From Mediterranea sp. An20 (lineage in GTDB: Bacteria; Bacteroidota; Bacteroidia; Bacteroidales; Bacteroidaceae), in NCBI RefSeq assembly GCF_002160055.1, contig NZ_NFJV01000016.1, positions 24,717-88,716 on the forward strand: a DNA stretch of 64,000 bases, written 5' to 3'. Each line of letters begins with the position of its first letter. Position 1 is the first letter of the stretch. The notes beneath the pieces were generated by a model that saw nothing but the letters and a program-made list of their open reading frames with translations, was not told where the DNA came from and did no database searches. Of the stretch, positions 1 through 8,318 are shown in pieces. Made by a program: the position numbers and the translations under genes.

Positions 1-178
1 CGCAGAGAAGGGCTAACGGCTCGTAGCCAGCGCTCAGAGCTACACGAATTACTTTGGGACTTTCGGCAATGAATATTCCTTTTGTCGGTTCCAGCCGGTT
101 GCGCAACTGGGCTTCGGTCAGTGAACTGAAGATTTCTACTCCGGGGTGGCTTAATGATGTGATTTTGATGATGGGCAT
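1..178 (-). CDS. TrmH/SpoU-family RNA 2'-O-methyltransferase, N-terminal part only
   Basis: Only the first ~59 codons are in the window; the gene runs off the left edge. The translation begins MPIIKITSLSHPGVEIF and continues with LTEAQLRNR and FIAESPKVI. This is the substrate-binding N-terminal segment typical of Bacteroides SpoU-class RNA methyltransferases, which use S-adenosylmethionine to 2'-O-methylate tRNA or rRNA. The knot domain is not visible. An in-frame ATG exists at 238, but it lies inside a long inverted repeat (225-291) that looks like the kbl terminator, so the start at 178 is preferred. Family assignment rests on the N-terminus alone. Confidence 0.7.
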   Translation of the reverse strand, partial: MPIIKITSLSHPGVEIFSSLTEAQLRNRLEPTKGIFIAESPKVIRVALSAGYEPLALLC

Positions 179-224
179 ATCTGGATAGAAGTTGGGGATT
201 CTTGTTCCCGGAAGGTCAGGAAGA

Positions 225-291
225 AAGACGCGGATCATACCACCGGATTAACTGATAGAACTCATCCGTATTTTGGTATAATCCGCGTCTT
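225..291 (-). terminator. 17-bp inverted repeat, probable kbl terminator
   Basis: Arms at 225-241 and 275-291 pair over 17 bp with one G-U or mismatch position. They enclose a loop that itself has a small GGAT/ATCC stem. Read on the minus strand, the hairpin follows the kbl stop and is followed by a pyrimidine-rich TCTTTCTTCC run. It overlaps the alternative upstream start of the methyltransferase gene. Confidence 0.6.
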
Positions 292-327
292 AAAGGATTA
301 TGTTATTTCATGAGAGAGGCATTGGAG

Positions 328-1515
328 TTATTTCAACACACCCAATTCCTTGCCGACCTTAATGAAGGCTTCGATGCATTTGTCGAGGTGAGCTTTCTCA
401 TGTCCGGCAGAAATCTGTACGCGGATGCGGGCCTGGCCTTTCGGAACAACCGGATAGTAGAATCCTGTAACATAGATACCTTCTTCTTGCAGGCGTGCAG
501 CATAAATCTGCGACAGTTTGGCATCGTAAAGCATGACGGCACAGATGGCACTTTGTGTGGGCTTGATGTCGAAACCGGCGGCAGTCATCTTGTCACGGAA
601 GTAGTTGACGTTTTCTACTAACTTATCGTGCAGTGCATTGCTTTCCTTCAGCATCTTGAATACTTCCAAGCTGGCACCGATAACGGCGGGTGCTACCGAG
701 TTGGAGAACAAGTAGGGACGGCTGCGCTGGCGCAACAGGTCGATAATTTCCTTGCGGCCGGTGGTGAATCCTCCCATGGCACCTCCGAAGGCTTTGCCCA
801 ATGTGCCAGTATAGATGTCTACGCGGCCATACGTGTTATACAGTTCGCTCACACCGTGTCCTGTGGCGCCTACCACACCGGCAGAGTGCGATTCGTCTAC
901 CATTACCAAGGCGTCATATTTCTCGGCCAGATCGCAGATTTTGTCCATCGGGGCAACATTACCGTCCATTGAGAAAACGCCGTCGGTCACTACGATGCGG
1001 AAACGTTGTGCCTGGGCTTCCTGCAGGCATCTTTCCAGGTCGGCCATGTCGGCATTGGCATAACGGTAGCGTTTGGCTTTGCACAAGCGTACGCCGTCAA
1101 TGATGGAAGCATGGTTCAGAGAATCGGAGATGATAGCGTCTTCGTCTGTGAAGAGCGGTTCGAATACGCCTCCGTTGGCATCAAAGCAAGCGGCATACAG
1201 AATAGTGTCTTCCGTCTTGAAGTAATCAGAAATGGCAGCTTCTAATTCTTTGTGGATGTCTTGCGTGCCACAGATGAAACGGACAGATGACATGCCATAG
1301 CCGCGGCGGTCCATCATTTCTTGCGCTGCCTTGATGAGGCGCGGGTTGTTGGACAAGCCCAGATAGTTGTTGGCGCAAAAGTTCAGCACTTCTTTGCCTT
1401 TTACTAAAATAGTTGCCTGCTGGGGGCTTTCTATCAGCCGTTCTTTTTTGTAGAGACCGGCTTCTTTTATCTCAGCCAGTGTGTTGGTGAGATAATCTTT
1501 CATTTTACCGTACAT
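328..1515 (-). CDS. kbl: Glycine C-acetyltransferase (2-amino-3-ketobutyrate CoA ligase)
   Basis: A 395-aa PLP enzyme of the alpha-oxoamine synthase family that cleaves 2-amino-3-oxobutyrate with CoA to glycine and acetyl-CoA in the cytosol. Visible signatures: NFCANNYLGLSN near the N-terminus, the cofactor region DESHSAG, and the PLP-lysine motif TGTLGKAFGG around residue 240. The start at 1515 (MYGKMKDYL) gives the family's usual length; the longer upstream extension is low-complexity and has no family similarity. It is divergently transcribed from the threonine dehydrogenase gene at 1684, so the two steps of threonine-to-glycine conversion share one intergenic region. Confidence 0.95.
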   Translation of the reverse strand: MYGKMKDYLTNTLAEIKEAGLYKKERLIESPQQATILVKGKEVLNFCANNYLGLSNNPRLIKAAQEMMDRRGYGMSSVRFICGTQDIHKELEAAISDYFKTEDTILYAACFDANGGVFEPLFTDEDAIISDSLNHASIIDGVRLCKAKRYRYANADMADLERCLQEAQAQRFRIVVTDGVFSMDGNVAPMDKICDLAEKYDALVMVDESHSAGVVGATGHGVSELYNTYGRVDIYTGTLGKAFGGAMGGFTTGRKEIIDLLRQRSRPYLFSNSVAPAVIGASLEVFKMLKESNALHDKLVENVNYFRDKMTAAGFDIKPTQSAICAVMLYDAKLSQIYAARLQEEGIYVTGFYYPVVPKGQARIRVQISAGHEKAHLDKCIEAFIKVGKELGVLK

Positions 1516-1683
1516 ATTATTTCTTTTGTTTTTAAAGGTTGAAACACTTGTTCCCCACAAAGGACACCATTTTTCTTGGAATAAGCAAGCTTTTCGAGGA
1601 AGAATCTTTGGAAAAGCGATGAAAGTAATGAAAAAAGTGCTACCTTCGCATATCATTTACATTTTAAAATATCATTGCGCATT

Positions 1684-2640
1684 ATGAAGAATATATTGGT
1701 TATCGGCTCAACGGGGCAGATTGGCTCTGAGCTGACAATGGAATTAAGAAAACGGTATGGTGGTGAACATGTGGTGGCCGGTTACATTGCCGGTGCCGAA
1801 CCGCAGGGCGTATTGAAGGACTCGGGTCCCTCAGCAAGAACGAACGTGACAGACCGCCAGTCGTTGGAATTGGCTGTGAAGGAATATAATATAGATACTA
1901 TCTATAATTTGGCTGCCTTGCTTTCTGTGGTGGCAGAAAGTCGGCCTTCTATGGCTTGGAAGATTGGCATTGATGGTTTGTGGAACGTATTAGAAGTGGC
2001 CCGCGAGTACGGATGTGCTGTTTTCACTCCCAGCTCCATAGGTTCTTTCGGTGAATCTACTCCTCACAACAAGACTCCGCAAGATACCATCCAGCGTCCG
2101 CGCACTATGTATGGTATCACTAAAGTAACAACAGAGTTGTTGAGCGACTATTACTATACTAAGTATGGTGTAGATACGCGTGCTGTCCGTTTCCCCGGCA
2201 TTATTTCTAATGTAACGCTTCCCGGTGGTGGCACTACCGATTACGCCGTAGAAATCTATTATGCAGCCGTGAAAGGCGAAAAGTTTGTCTGCCCGGTCAA
2301 GGCTGGTACATACATGGATATGATGTATATGCCCGATGCCTTGAATGCGGCCATCTCGTTGATGGAAGCCGACCCCAGCCGCTTGAAACACCGCAATGCC
2401 TTCAATATTGCTTCTATGAGCTTCGACCCGGAGGAAATCTACAAGACAATTAAGAAATATGTGCCCGATTTCCAGATGGAATACAAGGTAGACCCGTTGA
2501 AGCAATCTATTGCTGACAGTTGGCCCGATTGTTTGGACGACACTTGTGCCCGCGAAGAATGGGATTGGAAGCCTCAGTTTGATTTGGAATCCATGACGGT
2601 AGATATGCTTGAGAAACTCCGTCAGAAGTTGAATAAGTGA
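1684..2640 (+). CDS. tdh: L-threonine 3-dehydrogenase, SDR (epimerase-like) type
   Basis: A 318-aa NAD-dependent short-chain dehydrogenase. It has the Rossmann motif GSTGQIGS at the N-terminus and the catalytic YGITK motif (Tyr-x3-Lys) near residue 140. The body (PSSIGSFG, RFPGIIS, YMDMMYMPDA) matches the epimerase-like threonine dehydrogenases, which are unrelated to the zinc Tdh of E. coli. It oxidises L-threonine to 2-amino-3-oxobutyrate, the substrate of the divergent kbl. A TTG nine bases upstream is in frame, but the ATG at 1684 directly precedes the Rossmann strand. A weak -7-like TACCTTCG lies at 1641-1648. Confidence 0.92.
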   Translation: MKNILVIGSTGQIGSELTMELRKRYGGEHVVAGYIAGAEPQGVLKDSGPSARTNVTDRQSLELAVKEYNIDTIYNLAALLSVVAESRPSMAWKIGIDGLWNVLEVAREYGCAVFTPSSIGSFGESTPHNKTPQDTIQRPRTMYGITKVTTELLSDYYYTKYGVDTRAVRFPGIISNVTLPGGGTTDYAVEIYYAAVKGEKFVCPVKAGTYMDMMYMPDALNAAISLMEADPSRLKHRNAFNIASMSFDPEEIYKTIKKYVPDFQMEYKVDPLKQSIADSWPDCLDDTCAREEWDWKPQFDLESMTVDMLEKLRQKLNK

Positions 2641-2650
2641 CGCAGAGGAA

Positions 2651-3505
2651 ATGAAGAAGTTGTTGACGGGTTGTTTAGCCTTGGTGCTGTGCACTTCGTG
2701 TGGAAACGGTAAGAATGGAACAGATCCTTTTGATGCTCTTACCCGGATGGTGGATTCTGTCGGATTCCCATCGACAAGTGTGCCGGCCATTGATTCAGCG
2801 GTTGTATTGAAACCGTTGGAGGCAGATGAGTTGTTTGACGACTTCATATTCAATTATGCGTTGGACAGAACTTTGCAGATGCAACGCACCGTGTTCCCTT
2901 TGCCTTACGATTGCAACGGGACATTGAAACGAATAGAAAAAGATGCATGGCAACATGATAATCTGTTTGCCGAGCAGAATTTCTATACGTTGATGTTCGA
3001 CCGTGAGCGAGACATGGATGTGGTGGGTGATACGGCATTGACTTCTGTACAGGTAGAGTGGCTGTACCTCCAACAAAGAGAGGTACAGCGCTACTATTTC
3101 CAACGAAAGAGGGGAATGTGGATGCTTGATTCTATTTCCCGACATAAGATACCGGAAGAGGAGAACATGCGTTCTGGATTCATCTCTTTCTATGCCCGTT
3201 TCGTTACAGACAGTCTGTATCAGAGGCAACATATCCATTCTCCTTTAATGTTCGTTACTCTCGATCCCGATGATGAATTCTCCATTTTGGAGACAACTCT
3301 TGATGTAGACCAATGGTATGCTTTTCGGCCTATTATGCCGATCGATCCATTGTCTAACATTTGCTATGGTCAGCCAAACAATCCGAACTCTTCTACCAAA
3401 ATTCTGAAAGTAAATGGGATTGGAAACGGCTATTCCAACATCTTCTATTTCCGGAAACGGCATGGAGAGTGGGAATTATACAAATATGAAGATACAAGTA
3501 TATGA
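2651..3505 (+). CDS. Secreted lipoprotein, possibly DUF4348
   Basis: A 284-aa protein starting [17 protein letters not shown], a clear signal peptide with a lipobox Cys at residue 17. The rest is soluble and contains [18 protein letters not shown] and a C-terminal [15 protein letters not shown], suggesting an export-anchored beta-rich domain. It resembles Bacteroides DUF4348 lipoproteins, but I am not certain of the family. The gene starts 10 bp after tdh and overlaps murB by 4 bp (ATGA), so it is probably translationally coupled to murB. Function unknown. Confidence 0.8.
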   Translation: MKKLLTGCLALVLCTSCGNGKNGTDPFDALTRMVDSVGFPSTSVPAIDSAVVLKPLEADELFDDFIFNYALDRTLQMQRTVFPLPYDCNGTLKRIEKDAWQHDNLFAEQNFYTLMFDRERDMDVVGDTALTSVQVEWLYLQQREVQRYYFQRKRGMWMLDSISRHKIPEEENMRSGFISFYARFVTDSLYQRQHIHSPLMFVTLDPDDEFSILETTLDVDQWYAFRPIMPIDPLSNICYGQPNNPNSSTKILKVNGIGNGYSNIFYFRKRHGEWELYKYEDTSI

Positions 3506-4521
3506 GAAAATACTCATTGCGAGCGCACAATACGTTTGGTTTGGATGTTTTTGCCGACCATTTCCTGGAATACCATTCGGAAGATGAATTGCGGGAGTTG
3601 ATAAGTGAGGGGCGGGTAACTGTTCCTTTCCTGCACATCGGACAGGGGAGTAACCTGTTATTCACGGGCGATTATTATAAAGGCACAGTGTTACATTCGT
3701 GCATCAGAGGTATTACTGTGGTTTCTGAGGACGAGAATACTGTGTGTGTGCATGTGGGTGCCGGAGTGGTTTGGGATGATTTTGTCTGTCATTGTGTGAC
3801 CAAAGGATGGTATGGAGTAGAGAATCTTTCTCTTATTCCAGGAGAAACCGGAGCTGCGGCAGTGCAGAATATTGGAGCCTATGGTGTGGAAGTGAAAGAT
3901 GTGATTGTTTCAGTGGATACAGTCGACTTGAATGGACGGAAGCGGGTTTATTCTGTGGATGAATGCTGTTATTCTTATCGTCATAGTCTGTTCAAAGAGC
4001 CGTCTTCGAAATCTGTGTTTGTTACGGGTGTACAGTTCCGTCTGAATAAGATACCGCGTTTTGTGCTTACTTACGGTGCTTTGCGAGAGGCCTTGAGCGA
4101 TGAGAAGACATTGACTCTGCAGGCAGTCCGTGATGCTGTTGTCCGTATCCGTCGGAGTAAACTGCCCGATCCGGCAGTATGTGGTAACGCCGGTAGTTTC
4201 TTTATGAATCCTATTGTATCCCGTGCCTGCTGGCAGAAACTTTTGGCTCTCTATCCTTATATGCCTTATTATGAAGTCGATGCTGAACGGGTGAAGATTC
4301 CTGCGGGGTGGTTGATTGAACAATGTGGTTGGAAAGGCAGGAGTTTAGGTCAGGCTGCTGTTTATGACAAGCAGGCATTGGTGCTGGTCAATCTTGGTGG
4401 TGCTACAGGGGCAGACATTGTTGCTTTGGCTAAAGCTGTGCAAGATTCTGTATATCAGAAATTCGGGATTTCCATTCAGCCAGAAGTTCTTTTTGTGGGA
4501 GATGGGATGAAAACAGAATAA
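3502..4521 (+). CDS. murB: UDP-N-acetylmuramate dehydrogenase
   Basis: A 339-aa FAD oxidoreductase that reduces UDP-GlcNAc-enolpyruvate to UDP-MurNAc, an early cytosolic step of peptidoglycan synthesis. It has the FAD-binding segment ([31 protein letters not shown]), the YSYRHSLFK segment typical of the longer type I enzymes, the catalytic serine in [10 protein letters not shown], and the terminal glutamate in [10 protein letters not shown]. Length is normal for E. coli-type MurB. The ATG overlaps the preceding lipoprotein stop. Confidence 0.96.
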   Translation: MRKYSLRAHNTFGLDVFADHFLEYHSEDELRELISEGRVTVPFLHIGQGSNLLFTGDYYKGTVLHSCIRGITVVSEDENTVCVHVGAGVVWDDFVCHCVTKGWYGVENLSLIPGETGAAAVQNIGAYGVEVKDVIVSVDTVDLNGRKRVYSVDECCYSYRHSLFKEPSSKSVFVTGVQFRLNKIPRFVLTYGALREALSDEKTLTLQAVRDAVVRIRRSKLPDPAVCGNAGSFFMNPIVSRACWQKLLALYPYMPYYEVDAERVKIPAGWLIEQCGWKGRSLGQAAVYDKQALVLVNLGGATGADIVALAKAVQDSVYQKFGISIQPEVLFVGDGMKTE

Positions 4522-4645
4522 TCTATCAAAGGCTTGTTTATACTGTGCGGTTGTGAAATCATGCATTTTAATAAGGGTTAGTGTAAGCATTGATTGAAAT
4601 GCAGGAGACACAGAAGCGCATAACTCTGTGATTCGTATTTTTGTT

Positions 4646-5413
4646 ATGCAAGTGACTATATTAGGAAGTGGAACTTCCACCGGGGTGCCGGAGATTGGGT
4701 GTACTTGTCCGGTTTGTCGGTCTGCAGATGTGCGTGACAAACGCTTGCGTACATCAGCGTGGATTCGTACGGATGATGACGCTACTATTCTGGTGGACTG
4801 TGGCCCTGATTTTAGAGAACAGATGCTTCGTCTGGTGGATTTCCGTAAAATCGACGGAGTTCTCATCACCCATGAACATTATGATCACGTAGGTGGTTTG
4901 GACGATTTGCGTCCTTTTTGCCGTTTTGGAGAGATTCCTTTATATGCAGAAGCTTATACGGGCGATGATTTACGTCAGCGGATGCCTTATTGTCTGGTCA
5001 ATCAGAGTTATCCTGGTGTACCACGTATTTTTTTGCAGGAGGTTATTCCGGGGCAATCGTTTTATATCCGACAGACAGAGGTTGTCCCTTTTCGTGTAAT
5101 GCATGGACGACTGCCTATTCTTGGGTATCGCATCGGAGGCAGGTTGGGGTATATAACAGATATGTTGACTATGCCTGAAGTTTCTTATGAATGCTTGCAG
5201 GACGTAGAAGTATTGGTTATAAATGCACTTCGTCCCAATCCTCATCCTACCCACCAGAGCATATCTGAAGCTTTGGCAGTTGCAGCCCGTATCGGTGCCC
5301 GTGAAACTTATCTGGTGCACATGAGTCATCATGCAGGATTGCATGCTGAGATAGAACAGACCTTGCCTCCGCATGTGCATTTTGCTTTTGATGGCTTGGA
5401 AATTTGTATTTAA
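4646..5413 (+). CDS. MBL-fold metallo-hydrolase, PhnP-like
   Basis: A 255-aa protein with the metallo-beta-lactamase motif HEHYDHVGG (HxHxDH) near residue 76, an N-terminal GSGTSTGVPEIGC, and a later MSHHAG metal-ligand segment. The GTSTGxP start and the C-x2-C pair (CTCPVC) match PhnP/RNase Z-like phosphodiesterases of the type often annotated in Bacteroides as MBL-fold hydrolase. Substrate unknown. A GTG at 4628 is in frame, but the ATG at 4646 begins directly at the first beta strand. It follows murB after 124 bp with no clear promoter. Confidence 0.85.
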   Translation: MQVTILGSGTSTGVPEIGCTCPVCRSADVRDKRLRTSAWIRTDDDATILVDCGPDFREQMLRLVDFRKIDGVLITHEHYDHVGGLDDLRPFCRFGEIPLYAEAYTGDDLRQRMPYCLVNQSYPGVPRIFLQEVIPGQSFYIRQTEVVPFRVMHGRLPILGYRIGGRLGYITDMLTMPEVSYECLQDVEVLVINALRPNPHPTHQSISEALAVAARIGARETYLVHMSHHAGLHAEIEQTLPPHVHFAFDGLEICI

Positions 5414-5422
5414 TGGGTGTCT

Positions 5423-5457
5423 AAGGAGTTTTTTTGTATTAAGCTCCTCTTTTTTTG
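5423..5457 (+). terminator. Short hairpin with T-tract after the MBL gene
   Basis: AGGAG (5424-5428) pairs with CTCCT (5444-5448), followed by a run of seven T. It lies 10 bp after the metallo-hydrolase stop and just upstream of the next promoter. The stem is short, so the call is moderate. Confidence 0.5.
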
Positions 5458-5476
5458 TCTTTTTTTAAACATTCAT

Positions 5477-5507
5477 TTTGTTTTATTAGTGAAAAAAGCT
5501 ATTTTTG
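5477..5507 (+). promoter_or_regulatory. Bacteroides-type promoter for the DUF3352-like gene
   Basis: TTTG at 5477-5480, a 19-bp spacer, and TATTTTTG at 5500-5507 match the Bacteroidota consensus TTTG-N19-21-TAnnTTTG. The expected transcription start, a few bases after 5507, excludes the in-frame upstream start at 5455 and decides for 5521 or 5530. Confidence 0.75.
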
Positions 5508-5520
5508 CCCAAGAAACCAA

Positions 5521-7158
5521 ATGGATGTTATGAAGTTGTCACTTTCTATAAAGGTTGTTGTAGTGGCGTCCGTTGTGCTTCTGTGTACAGGGGTAGCTCT
5601 TTATTCTTTTATGCGCTTGAATTCGGTGGAACAGCGGCAGGATTTTGATTTGTATACGTTGGTTCCGCAGGATGCAGTAGCTGTATTTGAAACAGACCGG
5701 ATGATGGAATTGCTGGAGTCTGTCGATGAGATGGAGAGCAGTAAGGACGGATATCACTTTCAGTTGTCCGAATTATTGGGATGTATCAGGACTTTCCTTG
5801 ACACATGGGTGCAAGAGTCTCCTCATGCGTTAAGTAAACAGATGAACAAAGTTCTCATAAGTTTCCACCATCCCGCAACCTCTTCGGATGAGGTTCTCTA
5901 TTGTGCTCTGGGCGCAGGAGATTATCAGCGCATACAGACCTTTGTCGGTCAGTATGCTCCTTCTTCGTTTCCGGTCAAATCTTTTGAATATCAAGGTGAG
6001 GTCATTCGTATCTATCCTTTACGTAACGGACATTTCTTAGCTATGTATCTTACCAAAGACTTCCTGGCGCTTAGTTTTCAGAAAAGGTTATTAGAGCAGG
6101 TCATTGATGCCCGGCATAAGAAGAAAGCGTTGATGCAAGATGATTCGTTCCAGCAAATGTATGCCAGCAAGCAGCGCAACGTTGTTTCTACACTTTATGT
6201 TCGTATGGGAGCTGTGCCTATGGGGCTTGAGTCTGGTGCTGTTAGTTCCAGACTTAACTTGGGAGAGTGGATGGCATTCAATCTGAAAGTAGCGGACACT
6301 GCGGTATATTGTTTGGGTGTCAGCTATGAGAGCGACAGCATCCGCCACAGTTTTGTTAATACTTTGCGTAAGCAGCAGAATATTTCGGGTTATGCGGGTG
6401 ACTACCTGCCTGCTTCTACCTTGCTGTATGAGTGCTGGTCTATGACAGACAAACAAAGTTTGTGGTCTTTTACGGCTTCGCAGGATTATCTCTCTGCGCC
6501 TTACTCTCCATATATGGCCGATCGTGATAGGGAATGGTTAGCTTACTTGCAGGATTGTGCAGATTCCCAAGCAATATCATGCGTTTTCCGTCCGGAGGAA
6601 TTGTCAGAGCGTGAGCCTTGCGCGGTAGTCATTATTCCCTTGCTTGACGAAGCCAAGGCCAAACAGCGTTTCTTTTCCTGGTTGCATGCTACTCCGCGCG
6701 AGAAAGAGGCTCCCCAGGCCCCGGTCTTCAATCCGGATTATGCACGCTATCCTTGTTCGCAGTCTTACCGTAAATATTTGTTGCCCCGCAACACGCTTTT
6801 TGTGCGGTTGACAGGACTGGACACAGCTTCCTCCCATTCCTATGCTTGTTTCTATCGCGACCGTTTGTTGGTGGCAGCTGATGCTTTAAGTCTGTCTGCC
6901 TATATCAATGCAATGGAGAAGAAAGATTTGTTGGTGGATGTTCCTTTCTATGGGGATATTACCAATACCTTAGCTTCTTCCTATGGCTTTTTGTTGATAA
7001 CCGATTTGAACAGGCTGTCTGAAGTACCTTCCCGTTACCATAGCTTTATACCGACATTCTTTTTACGTCACTTTGACTTTTTCAGTCATTTCTTTCTGGC
7101 ATTGCAGTTTACTTGTGCAGAAGGAGAAGTCTACCCGAATGTGACATTGCTTTATTGA
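5521..7158 (+). CDS. Membrane-anchored DUF3352-like protein
   Basis: About 545 aa. One N-terminal transmembrane segment (SIKVVVVASVVLLCTGVALYSF) is followed by a large extracytoplasmic domain starting LVPQDAVAVFETDRM. The pattern of an anchor followed by 'P-x-DA-x-AVFE' and repeated alpha/beta modules resembles Bacteroides DUF3352 proteins; no enzymatic motif is visible. The start is set by the promoter at 5477-5507: ATG 5521 or ATG 5530 fit, whereas 5455 lies upstream of the promoter. It appears monocistronic, ended by the hairpin at 7211-7267. Function unknown. Confidence 0.8.
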   Translation: MDVMKLSLSIKVVVVASVVLLCTGVALYSFMRLNSVEQRQDFDLYTLVPQDAVAVFETDRMMELLESVDEMESSKDGYHFQLSELLGCIRTFLDTWVQESPHALSKQMNKVLISFHHPATSSDEVLYCALGAGDYQRIQTFVGQYAPSSFPVKSFEYQGEVIRIYPLRNGHFLAMYLTKDFLALSFQKRLLEQVIDARHKKKALMQDDSFQQMYASKQRNVVSTLYVRMGAVPMGLESGAVSSRLNLGEWMAFNLKVADTAVYCLGVSYESDSIRHSFVNTLRKQQNISGYAGDYLPASTLLYECWSMTDKQSLWSFTASQDYLSAPYSPYMADRDREWLAYLQDCADSQAISCVFRPEELSEREPCAVVIIPLLDEAKAKQRFFSWLHATPREKEAPQAPVFNPDYARYPCSQSYRKYLLPRNTLFVRLTGLDTASSHSYACFYRDRLLVAADALSLSAYINAMEKKDLLVDVPFYGDITNTLASSYGFLLITDLNRLSEVPSRYHSFIPTFFLRHFDFFSHFFLALQFTCAEGEVYPNVTLLY

Positions 7159-7210
7159 TACGGTGTCCTGAGACATAAAGAATATATGTCCGTCTTCAGC
7201 TTTTTAGTTT

Positions 7211-7267
7211 AAACAACACACAGCCCCCGCAGATGTATTTCTACACCTTTGGGGGCTGCGTTGTTTT
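7211..7267. terminator. Bidirectional terminator between convergent genes
   Basis: CAGCCCCC and GGGGGCTG, extended outward by AACAAC/GTTGTT, form a strong stem with a run of T on the right and A on the left. It sits between the convergent DUF3352-like and DUF1460 genes. Confidence 0.8.
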
Positions 7268-7304
7268 TCTTGTTGTCTGGCTGCGTCAGTTTTGCCTGTG
7301 CAGT

Positions 7305-8099
7305 TTATTTCTTCATCCTTACTACCCGTATGCCCGTCCAGTTCTTATGTTCCTTGAGCATCTGGGCGAGAGTAATGTTAGAAGCTACCACCTTTCCTTC
7401 TACAGATGAGGCATGTATCAATGTCAACTTGCCATCGGCATAGAACGCGATACCCATGTGGGCTATGTCCAGTCCGGGAGTATTGGTGGTGATGGCAATG
7501 ATGTCTCCATTCTTTATCCACGCCAGGCCATTGTAAGGCAGTTTGTCCTTGGGCAGGTAGTGTACGGTTTGTCCGGAGAGGCGTTTTTCTATCTGGCGCA
7601 TCTTCTGTACGTTTTCCGGAGAATTGGCCAATTGCTTGTACTCTTGCGGATGCGTGCTCATGTATGACAACTGAATTGTTTGGGTATCAGAGCTTTTCTT
7701 GTCGGTAATGTCTTCTAAGAATCCGTGTTGTACACCGTTGTCAATCCATTCGGTGATATAGTGCAAGCGAGACGTATAGCCGTTTACCTGACCATCGCGG
7801 TAGCGGATCATCTGTATTTTTTCAGCAAAGGTCGTTTCGGAAACGTCTCCGTTGATAATAGGGCAGAGCGATTCGGCCAATACATATTCCACCAGTGTAT
7901 TGCAATCTACCTCGTCACAATTCAGGGTAAGTTCTTCCGGACCGTCCAAATCCAAGGTGTGGGCTGCATAGGGAATGTCCAAGTATTTGATGGCATTGGT
8001 CAGCATGCGGTCTTCATCGGCGGTTTGTGCCTGTGCTGCTAAAGAAACAGCCATGGTACAACAAGCCGCAATCATAAGTTTTTTCATTGTTTTCATCAT
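7305..8099 (-). CDS. DUF1460 N-acetylmuramoyl-L-alanine amidase-like protein, secreted
   Basis: A 264-aa protein with a signal peptide (MMKTMKKLMIAACCTMAVSLAAQA). The body has the DUF1460 signatures NCDEVDCNTLVEYVLAE, with the candidate catalytic Cys in DCNTLVE, and DIAHMGIAFY with the candidate His. DUF1460 proteins belong to the NlpC/P60 superfamily and are thought to act on peptidoglycan peptides in the periplasm. Two start codons lie close together (8099, 8096); both give the same mature protein. A 22-bp repeat array (8211-8276) lies upstream. Confidence 0.88.
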   Translation of the reverse strand: MMKTMKKLMIAACCTMAVSLAAQAQTADEDRMLTNAIKYLDIPYAAHTLDLDGPEELTLNCDEVDCNTLVEYVLAESLCPIINGDVSETTFAEKIQMIRYRDGQVNGYTSRLHYITEWIDNGVQHGFLEDITDKKSSDTQTIQLSYMSTHPQEYKQLANSPENVQKMRQIEKRLSGQTVHYLPKDKLPYNGLAWIKNGDIIAITTNTPGLDIAHMGIAFYADGKLTLIHASSVEGKVVASNITLAQMLKEHKNWTGIRVVRMKK

Positions 8100-8210
8100 C
8101 TTTATTGTTTCGTTATTATAATGGGTTACTGATATGGGTTGAAATGATTTAAACTTTCTTCTCTACAGAATCCGCAACAGATGTACCGGCTCTTTCAGGT
8201 TTGCAGCTTA

Positions 8211-8276
8211 TATATTGGCACCCTACTTCTAATACATTGGTAGTATGCTTCTTGTATATGGGCAGTATGCTTCTTC
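8211..8276 (+). repeat. 22-bp imperfect tandem repeat array A
   Basis: Three consecutive 22-bp units (8211-8232, 8233-8254, 8255-8276), plus a decayed fourth. The last two share TAGTATGCTTCTT / CAGTATGCTTCTT. The core GGCAGTATGCTTCT matches arrays at 23717, 33668, 40115 and 43237. It lies between the OPT transporter and DUF1460 genes, outside any reading frame that looks coding. Confidence 0.85.
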
Positions 8277-8318
8277 TGAAAGAGGCAGAAAGTTTATATC
8301 ACTTCAGTCGCGCATAAT

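Noticed and set aside
1990..2853. Long antisense frame over tdh, and similar long antisense frames over metH and the GH92 genes
   Set aside because: The opposite strand carries clear catalytic motifs. The antisense frames are by-products of codon bias.
8211..8276. Possible CRISPR array
   Set aside because: The 22-bp units are directly abutting with no unique spacers, are imperfect, and no cas gene is near. The same holds for the arrays at 23717, 33668, 40115 and 43237.
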